From assembly GCF_021462225.1 (NCBI RefSeq), contig NC_061804.1:38267975-38331974 (forward strand): a stretch of 64,000 nucleotides of DNA, in the 5' to 3' direction. Shown piece after piece: positions 1-10,769 of the stretch (the first letter of the stretch is position 1; every line of letters starts with the position of its first letter). Below the pieces are notes generated by a model. That model did not search any database, was not told where the DNA came from, and worked only from the letters and a program-made list of their open reading frames with translations. A program made the position numbers and the translations under genes. This stretch comes from Girardinichthys multiradiatus. Taxonomy: Eukaryota; Chordata; Actinopteri; Cyprinodontiformes; Goodeidae.

Positions 1-1429
1 AAAATCCAAATAGTCCGACGGAGCAGGCAGAGGCATAAATCCAAAAGGCAAGGCAAGGCAAGGTCAAGAACAATGGTCAGACAGGAAGGAACGCTGGATA
101 TCTACTAACACAATGGCTTTCAAAAATCTGGCACCGTCTGCTTGTCAGAGTCAGTATATATCAGGGAAGACACAGGTGCTTGGCATTCCACAGATTGCAC
201 TACACTGCAGCAGCCACCAGGTGCATCTAATCTGCTGATTGCAGCCAGGGAGACAGGGTAGAGCAGACGTGCCAGAATCATAACACTAAGCTTATAATTT
301 TTGATCTGCACACTCTCAGATTTACTTGAGTTTTTAAGTACTCAACAACTTCTTAGCAGAAGTAATCCGATAAAGACTTAAGGCAACTTTTTGCTGTCTT
401 CTGCACAGTTGAGTCTGACTTTGCTCCTGGCATTTAGAAATAAAGGGTGCTGGATTACAACAACTCGGTACACTGTGGTGAAAATATTTCACATGAAAAG
501 ACAAGGCTGGGATAAACACGTCTGTGGCGACTTCCATTTACATAGCGATCCATCTTTGATAGAGGAGTACCTCTGTTTTGACCAGGAGTGGAGAAGCTTC
601 TCTATCAAACACAACGGTCGCTTTCTAAACACAGCCAATTAGGATGACGAATGACTCGGGCCTCGCCAAGCGTCCCACGAGAGACATGAACATACAGCCT
701 GAATAACAAGGCAAACAAAGAAAAACAAAGGAGGACATCAGAGAACAAAATGGGATTATTTTTTATCCAGGGAATGTTTTTTGCTTTGATTCCCTCCCCT
801 TGCCGGATTGTTCTTTATCACACCTGACACTGTTCTGTTTAAGGAGATTTGTAGTGCAGGTTTTGATGTATAATGAATGGCCTTTGAGTTGAAGCAGTGC
901 CTTATGGGAAGACAGAGTTGAACCGGAGAGGGCCTGATTGCTTCTTATGGAGCTCGAGCACCCTAGGGAGTGTTGTTATGAGGCACTCAGTGTGCAGCAG
1001 CACTGTACAGAGTCAGGTATCCAGCTATGACCTACATGATTACAAACAGTATATCATTGCTCTGTGTTAAAAAGAGCTCTGATTTACACTCATTAATGCA
1101 TTTTTACTGACTTTGGTTCCACATTCTTCCAGTGATGGGGAAAATCTCTCAGTCAACATGTCGAGGCGAGCTCCAGGAAACTAAAGCTTCTCTTGCCTTC
1201 TGCAAATCTGTTAAGAAAACTCATTACTGAGAACCACTGAGAATTACTTGCAAGAATCATCTTTAATGAGCACTCAGTACCCAGAGGACAAAAAGGCAGA
1301 GCGACAAGGAAATCTTTATTTAGTGTGCATATATTAACAAATTAATATTCCAGAGGTCAGATGTTGCCTCAGGGTTATGCAGGTAAAACAATCTCACACG
1401 TTCCACTTCATCGATGTACTCTTTATTGT
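1..1429. other. Unassigned left edge, no gene recognised
   Basis: No open frame here resembles a known protein. The first 280 bases contain GCAAG-type short repeats and a GC-richer stretch that reads like the end of an interspersed repeat cut by the window edge, but I cannot classify it. The rest is AT-rich single-copy-looking DNA without tRNA-like or splice-supported exon structure that I can defend. Confidence 0.4.
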
Positions 1430-2330
1430 TTCTGTTAGGCTCAACATGTAACTCAGTGCCTTCCAGAGGTGTTTTTACCGCTTGAATGTCACTGAACCTT
1501 ATTTTTTAATTGGTTTTGTCACAGTTTTTCAATTGGATTTAGATCTAAACTTGGACTGGGCTTGAACATATCAAGAGGTTATTATCTAAAAAATTGTATT
1601 GTAGATCTGGCTGTATGTTCAGGTTTGTTGTCCTGTTGGAAGTTGAACAGCCGCCATAGTCTGACATATTTTGCAGCCTCTAACAGGTTTTCCTCAGAGT
1701 CATCCTGTAATGAGCTCCATCCATCTCTTCTTATCAACTCTGACCAGCTTCTATATCCCTGCTGACGAAAATCCCCACAGCACAGTGCTGCCACCACCAT
1801 AAGGGCATGCTGTTTTCAGGGTCATTTGTTTTTTTTTTTTTCGTTTTTTTTTCACCACATGTTGCATTTTGTTGGAAGGCACAAAAGCTACATTTTGGTT
1901 TCATTCACATATTTTTGCATGCTTTGTTCTCTCCCCTACATGGTTTGTTGCAGGTTCTACACATTACTTCCTATGTGATGCTGTTTGTTCACTAATGTTC
2001 TCTGACAAACCATTGAGACCTTTACAGAATAGCTACATTTATAAAATATAAAGAAGTAGACAATATTTTTAATTAAGTGACTTCTGAATTGGATTTTATT
2101 TAGAGTTATCCAAGTAAAGGGGGGTGAAGACCAATGCACAACCACACATTTAAAAATGTTTTTTATTAGAATGATAGAAAACATGTGTCCATTTCTCTCT
2201 TTACAATTATGTTATACATTGTGTTGATATGTCACATACAATGCCAGTAAAATACACTGAAGTCTTTGTTTAATGTGACAAATTGTGGAAAGTTTCAGAG
2301 AAATAATACTATTGCAAGGCAGTCTGTACC
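1430..2330 (-). mobile_element. Decayed Tc1-like transposon, transposase on minus strand
   Basis: The minus strand of 1582-1800 reads a short block with the motif VVAALCCGDFRQQG and then a QQDNKPEHTARST-like block, which corresponds to the middle of a Tc1 transposase around the second catalytic aspartate. The plus strand around 1960-2040 matches the leader region of the same family, and 2160-2330 resembles its terminal repeat, with AATACTATTGCAAGGCAG near the end. Large internal deletions and stops make it non-coding. The order of the pieces fits one internally deleted element in minus orientation. Its outer boundaries are approximate because no clean TA-flanked terminus is visible on the left. 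It is unrelated at nucleotide level to the young element that starts 120 bp further right. Confidence 0.7.
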
Positions 2331-2446
2331 AGTCAACAGAATCCATATTAACATACTGGTTTTAGCAGTGTTAGCTCAGTGTTAGCTTTCTTCCCTCGTC
2401 CTCTTGTCTTGCTCACATCCACTTGTATCTTTCTAGCACAGTAGTA

Positions 2447-2646
2447 CAGGTCCTTCTCAAAATATTAGCATATTGTGATAAAGTTCATTATTTTTCATAA
2501 TGTCATGATGAAAATTTAACAATCATATATTTTAGATTCATTGCACACTAACTGAAATATTTCAGGTCTTTTATTGTCTTAATACGGATGATTTTGGCAT
2601 ACAGCTCATGAAAACCCAAAATTCCTATCTCACAAAATTAGCATAT
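2447..2646. repeat. Left 200-bp terminal inverted repeat of copy 1, IR/DR-like
   Basis: The repeat pairs with 3791-3990. A short motif, TTAGCATAT, occurs near the outer end (about 2461-2469) and again at the very inner end (2638-2646) in the same orientation. The three copies keep this arrangement at both ends, with one base change at the inner site of copy 3 (TATGGTAAT at 58031-58040). In IR/DR-type Tc1 elements such as Sleeping Beauty, paired direct repeats inside long terminal repeats are the transposase binding sites. That role is inferred here by analogy. Confidence 0.75.
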
Positions 2647-2723
2647 TTCATCCAACCAATAAAAGAAAAGTGTTTTTAATACAAAAAACGTCAACCTTCA
2701 AATAATCATGTACAGTTATGCAC

Positions 2724-3662
2724 TCAATACTTGGTCGGGAATCCTTTTGCAGAAATGACTGCTTCAATGCGGCGTGGCATGGAGGCAATCAGCCTGTGGC
2801 ACTGCTGAGGTCTTATGGAGGCCCAGGATGCTTCGATAGCGGCTTTTAGCTCATCCAGAGTGTTGGGTCTAGAGTCTCTTAACGTTCTCTTCACAATATC
2901 CCACAGATTCTCTATGGGGTTCGGGTCAGGAGAGTTGGCAGGCCAATTGAGCACAGTGATACCATGGTTAGTAAACCATTTACCAGTGGTTTTGGCACTG
3001 TGAGCAGGTGCCAGGTCGTGCTGAAAAATGAAATCTTCATCTCCATAAAGCTTTTCAGCAGATGGAAGCATGAAGTGCTCCAAAATCTCCTGATAGCTAG
3101 CTGCATTGACCCTGCCCTTGATAAAACACAGTGGACCAACACCAGCAGCTGACACGGCACCCCAGACCATCACTGACTGTGGGTACTTGACACTGGACTT
3201 CTGGCATTTTGGCATTTCCTTCTCCCCAGTCTTCCTCCAGACTCTGGCACCTTGATTTCCGAATGACATGCAGAATTTGCTTTCATCCGAAAAAAGTACT
3301 TTGGACCACTGGGCAACAGTCCAGTGCTGCTTCTCTGTAGCCCAGGTCTGGGGAATGCGGCACCTGTAGCCCATTTCCTGCACACGCCTGTGCACGGTGG
3401 CTCTGGATGTTTTCCGCAGGTCCCCCAAGGTCTGTAATCGGCCCTTCTCCACAATCTTCCTCAGGGTCCGGTCACCTCTTCTCGTTGTGCAGCGTTTTCT
3501 GCCACACTTTTTCCTTCCCACAGACTTCCCACTGAGGTGCCTTGATACAGCACTCTGGGAACAGCCTATTCGTTCAGAAATTTCTTTCTGTGTCTTACCC
3601 TCTTGCTTGAGGGTGTCAATAGTGGCCTTCTGGACAGCAGTCAGGTCGGCAGTCTTACCCAT
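2724..3662 (-). CDS. Tc1-family transposase, 312 aa, two in-frame deletions
   Basis: A DDE transposase of the Tc1 type, expected to cut and paste its own element in the nucleus. The N-terminal part (about residues 1-100) is a two-part helix-turn-helix paired-like DNA-binding domain, with KEISERIGCSQSAVSRHL as its first helix-turn-helix. The catalytic domain follows, with the first aspartate in LFSDESKF, the second in FQHDLAPAHS and the glutamate in NPIENLW. The spacing between the last two is 34 residues (DD34E). The start is the ATG at 3660-3662, shared by all three copies. Compared with the 334-residue copy at 56949-57953 this protein lacks 8 residues (beginning QWTES) and 14 residues (beginning VKPPL), both in the linker between DNA-binding and catalytic domains. 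It also has proline for leucine in SPDPNPIE. The frame is open, but activity is doubtful given the missing linker. Confidence 0.93.
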   Translation of the reverse strand: MGKTADLTAVQKATIDTLKQEGKTQKEISERIGCSQSAVSRHLSGKSVGRKKCGRKRCTTRRGDRTLRKIVEKGRLQTLGDLRKTSRATVHRRVQEMGYRCRIPQTWATEKQHWTVAQWSKVLFSDESKFCMSFGNQGARVWRKTGEKEMPKCQKSSVKYPQSVMVWGAVSAAGVGPLCFIKGRVNAASYQEILEHFMLPSAEKLYGDEDFIFQHDLAPAHSAKTTGKWFTNHGITVLNWPANSPDPNPIENLWDIVKRTLRDSRPNTLDELKAAIEASWASIRPQQCHRLIASMPRRIEAVISAKGFPTKY

Positions 3663-4270
3663 GATTGGGGTTTTGAGTGATGAACCAGGCTGGGAGTTTT
3701 AAAGGCCTCAGGAATCTTTTGCAGGTGTTTAGAGTTAACTCGTTGATTCAGATGATTAGGTTCATAGCTCGTTTAGAGACCCTTTTAATGATATGCTAAT
3801 TTTGTGAGATAGGAATTTTGGGTTTTCATGAGCTGTATGCCAGAATCATCCGTATTAAGACAATAAAAGACCTGAAATATTTCAGTTAGTGTGCAATGAA
3901 TCTAAAATATATGAATGTTAAATTTTCATCATTACATTATGGAAAATAATGAACTTTATCACAATATGCTAATATTTTGAGAAGGACCTGTATCTTTGAA
4001 GGAAGTGCCGTAGATGGCACAAATATATGTGAGCCATGGCTCTACTAAAAAAGGCAGTTATTTTCGGTGATGACAAGAATTGATTTTCAATTTCCTCAAC
4101 AATGACTGCATCATTTCCAGCAGCTCAGACAATTTGGCCTGCATTACTGAGCCTGCTGGGGGCTGTAGATCAGGGTGACAGCTGTCTTCACTTGAGGCCC
4201 CGATTTCTCACATCAGCGAGATCTGCTCTGCCTGCTTCAATTTGGATGTGTCTCTTAGAGAATGGAGCAC

Positions 4271-5028
4271 TCACAGCTCTTTTATGAACAGAAAAACATG
4301 AACTTTTGTATTTATTTAAGGCTTGGTTAGAGAAGACATGCTTCTGAGTATCTGCAAGAGACTGGTATATTTGAAATATAAAGTGTATGTATTTTGGAAT
4401 TTTGGTTCAATTTTTCAATGAAACTCTAATATTGTAATTTTGTATATATTTAACTTAAACTACAAGAAGTTGCCAGTTGTACACATGAATCCAAAAAATG
4501 ACAGAAAATGAGCCTCTGCCATGAGCAAATGATAATCTAAAGTCTTTTCCGCAAACTGTTTGTCAGTATCCAAATACAGAGACATATTCAGCTAATTCAA
4601 CTCATCCTTCATTCCACAAAAGAACATTTGTTTTGTATTTACAGCAAACAGTACAGAACGTGTGCAATTCTTGCTTTACCATTGCCTAATGTTGTCTGCA
4701 TGATCTTTCAGTTATAGTGTTATTTTGGATACATGGGGATACATGGCCTCGCAAAATTAAATCAGTGAATTCAATAAGGACCCAAATCCACAAAACTTTT
4801 TTTTTTCTTTTTATAGAAAAAAGTTTTTCACTAATTCCCTAAGGGTACTGCACAGGTATCACCAGATGCCACTAGTAGTGACACTTACCTTGGTCAAATG
4901 CAAAACTACTGAAAAGCAGGCAAAAAAAAATTGTAATGGAAAAATGTCTGTGGCCTCCACCTGCAAAACCATTCCTGTTTGCCTCTTTAGTAAACCTGTT
5001 TTTAATTTCGTTAACACCAAAGTAGCGT
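4271..5028 (+). repeat. Segment A: unique-looking DNA duplicated in inverted orientation at 44911-45664
   Basis: This AT-rich non-coding segment matches the reverse complement of 44911-45664 almost base for base. I see few substitutions and a 13-base indel near 4862-4874, against 45065 on the other side. It ends in the 13-bp sequence that forms the left target duplication of the adjacent SINE. The match includes the SINE itself and stops at the SINE 3' end, because sequence right of 5378 has no counterpart beyond 44541. No protein is encoded. I do not recognise the segment as a known repeat family. Confidence 0.9.
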
Positions 5029-5378
5029 GGGCAGCACGGTGGTGCAGTTGGTAGCACTGTTGCCTTGTGGCAAGAAGGTCCTGGGTTCAATTCCCAACCA
5101 AGGGTCTTTCTGCATGGAGTTTGCATGTTCTCCCTGTGCATGTGTAGGTTCTCACCAGGTATTCTGCCTTCCTCCCACAGTCCAAAGACATGCCTGTTAG
5201 GTCAATTGGTCTCTCTAAATTTTATTTAGGTGTATGAATGAGTGTGTGCATGGTTGTTTTTGTGTTGGACTGTCGACCTGTCCAGGGTGTACCCTGCCTC
5301 TCGCCCATAGACTGCTGGAGATAGGCACCAGCTCCCCCAGGACCCACTTTGGAATAAGCAGTAGAAAATGACTGACTG
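5029..5378 (+). mobile_element. tRNA-derived SINE with 13-bp target site duplication
   Basis: A 350-bp element is flanked by exact copies of ACCAAAGTAGCGT at 5016-5028 and 5379-5391. Its 5' end has a tRNA-like head with both internal RNA polymerase III boxes. The body reads like the common teleost GCACGGTGGTG...-type SINE, and the 3' end is a short TGACTGACTG tail. The target duplication shows insertion by LINE-type target-primed reverse transcription. The tail, GGAATAAGCAGTAGAAAATG, resembles the tail of the LINE at 49400-50582, suggesting that this kind of LINE supplied the machinery (inference). Confidence 0.9.
5040..5094 (+). promoter_or_regulatory. RNA polymerase III A and B boxes of the SINE
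   Basis: TGGTGCAGTTGG at 5040-5051 fits the A-box consensus and GGTTCAATTCC at 5084-5094 fits the B box exactly. Spacing is about 32 bases between boxes, normal for a tRNA-type internal promoter. The tRNA body cannot be folded as a functional tRNA. Confidence 0.8.
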
Positions 5379-5391
5379 ACCAAAGTAGCGT

Positions 5392-6600
5392 TAAGATTTT
5401 CTTTAGCTGATGCAGATAATTTAGATTTCTAAATACCTAATTTAACTTTAAGGAAAGTTTGGAAAGCAAATAAAGAATTCACCAGAAAAATGACTTCACA
5501 GTTTGACATATTTACCGAAAACAGCCTGAGGTAAATTAATGGCAAAGAATTGTATATTTTGGCAAATTAAAAGAACACAACCAGATTTTAAACAAGTGGA
5601 TCAAACTTGTTTGTAGACTCGATTGGGTCAGCTTCTGGTTTAGCATGTTGGCTGATCAGTAGCTGTCTCTTTGGCTCTCACCACCATCTCTTGCATCACT
5701 TCCCATTCTCCTCTTCATCACACTTGCACTCAGCTCAACTCTCCAAAGCCCTCAGAAAATAGTGGTTTTGCGACATCTAGATATCCTTTACTATTTTTAA
5801 AACGCTTCGTTTACTTTTCCTAATTAATTCAAGGACTACTTTAGGCACTTAGACAAATAATTAGTACGGAAGTCCCCGTCCAGCTGCCCGGTAAGCTTGG
5901 CAGCCAGACCAGCCTGTAAGTGGGGCTCCGCTGCTCCAAAAACTCAGTAAAAACCCTTAAATGTAGGCTCGTTCTTGATGAATTGACTGCACAGATTAAG
6001 TTTTGAGGCCTTCATTCTCGCTTAAAAACATCTTAAAACTACTTTTAGTGAGAAATTAATGGTATAAAAACAATTAATTTGTATAGTAACCTCTGCTAAA
6101 AAGGGGAAAGCTGAAAAGATCTACAGCAGAATAGGACCATTTACCCGTGAAAGTAAAGCCCTTGGGAAGTGAAAGCATCGAAATTTGTATCGAAATGCTA
6201 CCTCGGCTTTCAAAAGCCTGGGGCTTTCTACAGGCAATGGAAAAAGGGCTATCGATAAGAAGCTTGGCCATTAACATTAAAGGTCATAAATTTAACATGT
6301 CTTCACATACATTTAACTGTCACATCATACAGTATTTATTTTTATTGAAATATGGAAAATTTCGAGAGCAGCCTGAAGATATTTTTACCGTTCTTGCTCA
6401 AAGCACTGAAGTGTTTGAATCTGTGTAAGAATAATATGTTCCATGTCAGTTTTAGTTTCCTAACACTACAAATACATTAAGAATAAATACATGGATACAT
6501 GGGAGTTGGAATTTTCACCTGTAGATCACAAAACCAGTCAGATCTCTTAAAGGAAATCTTTAAAAAATTGAGGAGTTTGGTCATCATTAAATTCATTCAA
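5392..6600. other. Unassigned AT-rich stretch
   Basis: No gene is recognised. Open frames at 6074-6428 on both strands lack any family resemblance and have no codon or splice support. Only a few fragments near 6120-6260 recall decayed Tc1 sequence (a transposase-like KAWGFLQAMEKG reading), too weak to call on its own. Confidence 0.4.
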
Positions 6601-6604
6601 ATAT

Positions 6605-7290
6605 TAATAGCCACTTTTTCACATTTGGTTACCCTACAGCCAACAACTTCAATGTAATTTTGGGATTTAAAAGATAAAACAACACATGGCACATAATTGT
6701 GAAGTAGAAAATGATACATGGTTCTCAAATTTTTTTAAAAGATCATTTTAAAAGTGTGAACAGCATTTGAATTCAGTTTCCTTTACTCATATAACCCGTA
6801 AATAAAACCCAATGCAATCAATTGCCTTCAGAAGTCCTAGTTAGAAGAGAAAAGTTCACCTGTGTTTTACCTGTGTTATTTAAACAGTATAAAGACAGCT
6901 GTGGTTTCTTTGTTTAGAGAACGTTAGAAAGTGTCAAGAAGAAAGCCATAGGAAGTCCCATTTGCAGTTTGCCACCAGACCTGTAGAGAGCACAGCAAAT
7001 GTGGGGAAGAGTATGCACATCTACCTGGACCCACCCTCCCAAATGGTGACATATGGCAGTGACAGTATCATGCTGTGGGGATGGTTTTTTTCAGCAAGGG
7101 GAGGGAAGCTGGTCAGAGTTGACAGGAAGATGGATGGAGCTGGATACAGGGCGAGAACACTTATTAGATGCTGTAAAAAACTCTAAACTGGGGAAGTGGT
7201 TCACTTTTGAGAAGAAGCAACAAGCCTAAACATACAACCAGGGCTACAAAGGAGTGGTTTAGATCTAAGCATATTTACATACATACATCA
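6605..7290 (+). mobile_element. Decayed, internally deleted Tc1-like transposon
   Basis: The 6605-6790 part resembles a Tc1 terminal repeat of the salmonid-type family (an AATTGTGAAGTAGAAAATG-like block). 6810-6940 matches the non-coding leader, with CAATTGCCTTCAGAAGTC and TTAGAGAACGTTAG. 6955-7260 holds pieces of transposase around FCSLPPDL-like and SMLWGWFFSARGGKLVRVDRKMDGA-like coding, written here only as its position 7051-7141. Most of the coding region is deleted. Orientation is plus. It is related to the fossils at 1430-2330, 26025-28262, 35330-37575 and 48692-49215. Confidence 0.7.
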
Positions 7291-8214
7291 CAGATCTTTT
7301 TGGTATTTCGATCATCTTTGTGCTTTCTACATTGGTTAGTTATACAACTAACTCTGAAATGTAGTTTAAAACAGCTGAGGCAATTATCTTTTACTAATCC
7401 TGCCTATTTCTAATAAATGTTTAAGACTGTCAGATGAGAATTTAGGAGAGATATTAACACTGAAGTCCAACTTTCCAGCACAATTTCTCTGTACAAAGTA
7501 AGTCCATTGACGGGCAACTACAGTCATGAGTAAAGGCCTCCTAATCTCTGCAGCCATGTTATTAAAAATGTTCTTTCTGTGTTATCGAGGCAGAGAGTTC
7601 CCCCTGTTCTGATGACAGAACAGTGAACTACCATTTAAGTGTCAGATGCACCTTAAATAAACTAGTCGAACTATTACAATGTTGGGGCAGGGCCATTTTC
7701 AATTAATTTAAATATCTAATTACAGGATGTCATACTTGCCCTAAGAATCCTGATCAATAAAGTTGTAATCAGTGTACAAGTCAGTAAAACAACATATTTT
7801 GTACTCAAAATGTATGTTTGAAATTATTTCATATAGATTGCCATTTTTTGTCCAGTTTTACATAATACAGTTGCTCAAATAACCTGATTTTGTCCTCATA
7901 AATATATATTTTTTTTCACAAGATCCAAAATGGAAGGGCACAGTCTGGTATTTTGATTCAGTTTCTCCTTGACATCTTGAGGTCACAGCAACCTGCACTG
8001 GTGGGATGCTTTTTTATCTCTGGTTTAAACTGGTTTGCAGTTGCCTTAGTTTCTGCATTAGCATGAAAGACAGAAACAGAACAAAACTGCTTTTCCCTTC
8101 AGCTCTGTGTCTCTATGTCTCTATGTCAGGATTTTCCTTTTGAGGACACCCTGCAGGGACATAGCAGGGTGAAATGATACTAGATGCAGACATACAGTAA
8201 TAGTTTGATCTACA

Positions 8215-8298
8215 AGAAAGTTCCAAATGTCTCCTTCTGGCCTTCCTAAATGATCTGACATGAACAGTCTATATCAACAGCAGAGGTGGCACAGAACA
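8215..8298 (+). repeat. 84-bp direct repeat, unit 1
   Basis: It matches 8605-8688 with four substitutions and no indel. It starts AGAAAGTTCCAAATGTC and ends GGTGGCACAGAACA. The pair is separated by 306 bp of unrelated-looking DNA. Confidence 0.9.
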
Positions 8299-8604
8299 AT
8301 ATGTTTCACAGAGCAGCCGCTGTAAAACAGTGTTTTACTATTTTAATACAAAGGCAAAACCATTTAGAGTTTACCACTTAAACTGTATCTGGCATATCAG
8401 TGATTAGCATAATTAGTGAGGTTAGCATAAAATACCAGTAAAAACTGAATTTTTTATGATTCTGGTCACCGGTGTAGCCATGCTACAGCACAGAGCTAAA
8501 CATTGCATCTTGTCTCAGTTATGCATGAATGAAATCCAACTTTCTCTTTACATTCTATGATTACCAGGAACCTTTTGAGCAGACAAAAAATGGCAATCTA
8601 TATG

Positions 8605-8700
8605 AGAAAGTTCCAAATGTCTCCTTCCGGCCTTTCTAAGTGATCTGACATGAACAGTCTATATTAACAGCAGAGGTGGCACAGAACAGTGCCACCTCTG
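8605..8700 (+). repeat. 84-bp direct repeat, unit 2, with a 12-bp fold-back end
   Basis: Unit 2 spans 8605-8688. Its last 18 bases are followed by their own inverse, so 8671-8682 (CAGAGGTGGCAC) and 8689-8700 (GTGCCACCTCTG) form a perfect 12-bp stem with loop AGAACA. Unit 1 lacks the second arm. Confidence 0.9.
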
Positions 8701-10146
8701 CCAACATATGCAAGGTTGCATATTCAACCTTGCTGCGAAACCTTGCACAAAGGGAAAAATTTTTTATAAACTTGGACCAATAAAACTGTAGCCATTTACA
8801 GGAAAACCTCTTATTCAGCTTGATGCCGGTAGAATTGTTATTTGTATTTCATACTGGGTAAAGTTTTCCAAATGCTTAAGCTTCTATGTCTTTAAAACTC
8901 ACAAAACTGGCAGTCTTAATAATATAAGGTTTGATTTAAAACAGGGAATGATATTCCGTGTCGTACTTCTTTCACAAGCTGTCATCTCGGTTGAACCCCT
9001 AATGATCCATATAATATAGCAATGGGCTGGGCATTTTTATGGCTGTTGACTAATGAGTTGGTTAATTCAAATCATGTGGTGTTGGGATAAATTAGAAGTG
9101 CATTTTACACCATGAGCAGACATTCTCTGGACCAGTTTAAAGCTTAAAGAGAGAGGGGCGAAAAAAATCAATATTTGAATTCATCTCTCATATCCCAGGA
9201 AAGTGTGTGTTGTTAAACCCATTTCACTTAAAGCTGGAGATTAGCACTTTTGTAACCCAAAATGAGTCATCGATGAAACCATCTTTTAGTGTGTCTGCAT
9301 CAACTGTTATATGCTCTCAGGTTGTCTTTAAGCAGCATCTCCTTTCTTGTCACATGGATGTTGGCAGATCTGAATTATAGCCAGAGATGTCTCAGGGGCT
9401 CTCTGCTGATGTTAAAACACTAAAGGTTCTCATCATTTTAAAGCTGTATTGACCTTAACTTCTACACACTCTGTAATAAAACTGTGGTTTACGCTATGTC
9501 AGAATTGTACTGACAAAAAGACTGATTTGGAAAGATCTTCCTCCCTGTCAGTCATGATCAGTGTAGATAAAACAACAAAATAAATCAGTCTGTCTAGGAT
9601 CTACTGTTTGGATCTCTTTTGGATTAATTTATTGTCTTCCTGGCCACATGGTGGTGATGTGTGCCTGTAAATATCCTCGGTTCCCCCATATTTTAATTGC
9701 CAACCTAACATGGTGTGATCATGATAATTAACCTGTCAGAGGATCCCAAAACCCAGGCTTCTCTCTTTATACTTCACAGAGACACTTGCTGCCCTTAGTG
9801 CAAATAGCTCCCATTATTAAACACTAATTGCTAAGAGTTCAACAATGAAACCAGTGCTTACTCTGGCTTGTTAGTGTGTTCTTTTGTTGTAATTGAATTT
9901 AAAAATTGTTCAAATTTGCATCACTGTTCACACTTTATATGACTCTGTAAATTGACTTTTTTTAAAGTATATATTCACTGTTAATTAAACAGGTACATTT
10001 CATTGAGATATGCAGTCTCAACTTCAGTGTAGACCCGTTTCTATCCTACCTTTTTAAATGTTATATTTAAATATATACCAGCGAGTAACATTTAACATTT
10101 AAACATGAAAGGCAGAAACTAAGGGACGCCACATCGTACAGGTGCA

Positions 10147-10766
<620 letters not shown>

Positions 10767-10769
10767 GTA

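Larger units (their letters stand above)
2447..3990 (-). mobile_element. Young Tc1-family (DD34E) transposon, copy 1
   Basis: A complete 1544-bp element is flanked by the TA target duplication at 2445-2446 and 3991-3992. Its termini start CAGGTCCTTCTCAAAA, and the terminal inverted repeats are 200 bp each (2447-2646 and 3791-3990) with only scattered mismatches. A single transposase gene lies on the minus strand between them. Two further copies occur at 22786-24353 and 56621-58230, so this is a recently active family. This copy is 66 bp shorter than the longest one. The whole difference is two in-frame deletions in the transposase. Confidence 0.95.
7291..10146. other. Long AT-rich stretch with short fold-back repeats, no gene seen
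   Basis: No protein family or RNA gene is recognised in 2.85 kb. The visible structure is an 84-bp direct repeat (8215-8298 and 8605-8688, four mismatches), a perfect 12-bp hairpin at 8671-8700 and a perfect 22-bp inverted pair (7830-7851 and 8583-8604). The rest looks single-copy within this window. Confidence 0.6.

Noticed and set aside
2815..3454. Several 60-100 codon frames overlapping the transposases on the opposite strand or in other frames (also at 23074-23985 and 56909-57862)
   Set aside because: They repeat identically in the three transposon copies because they are shadows of the transposase gene.
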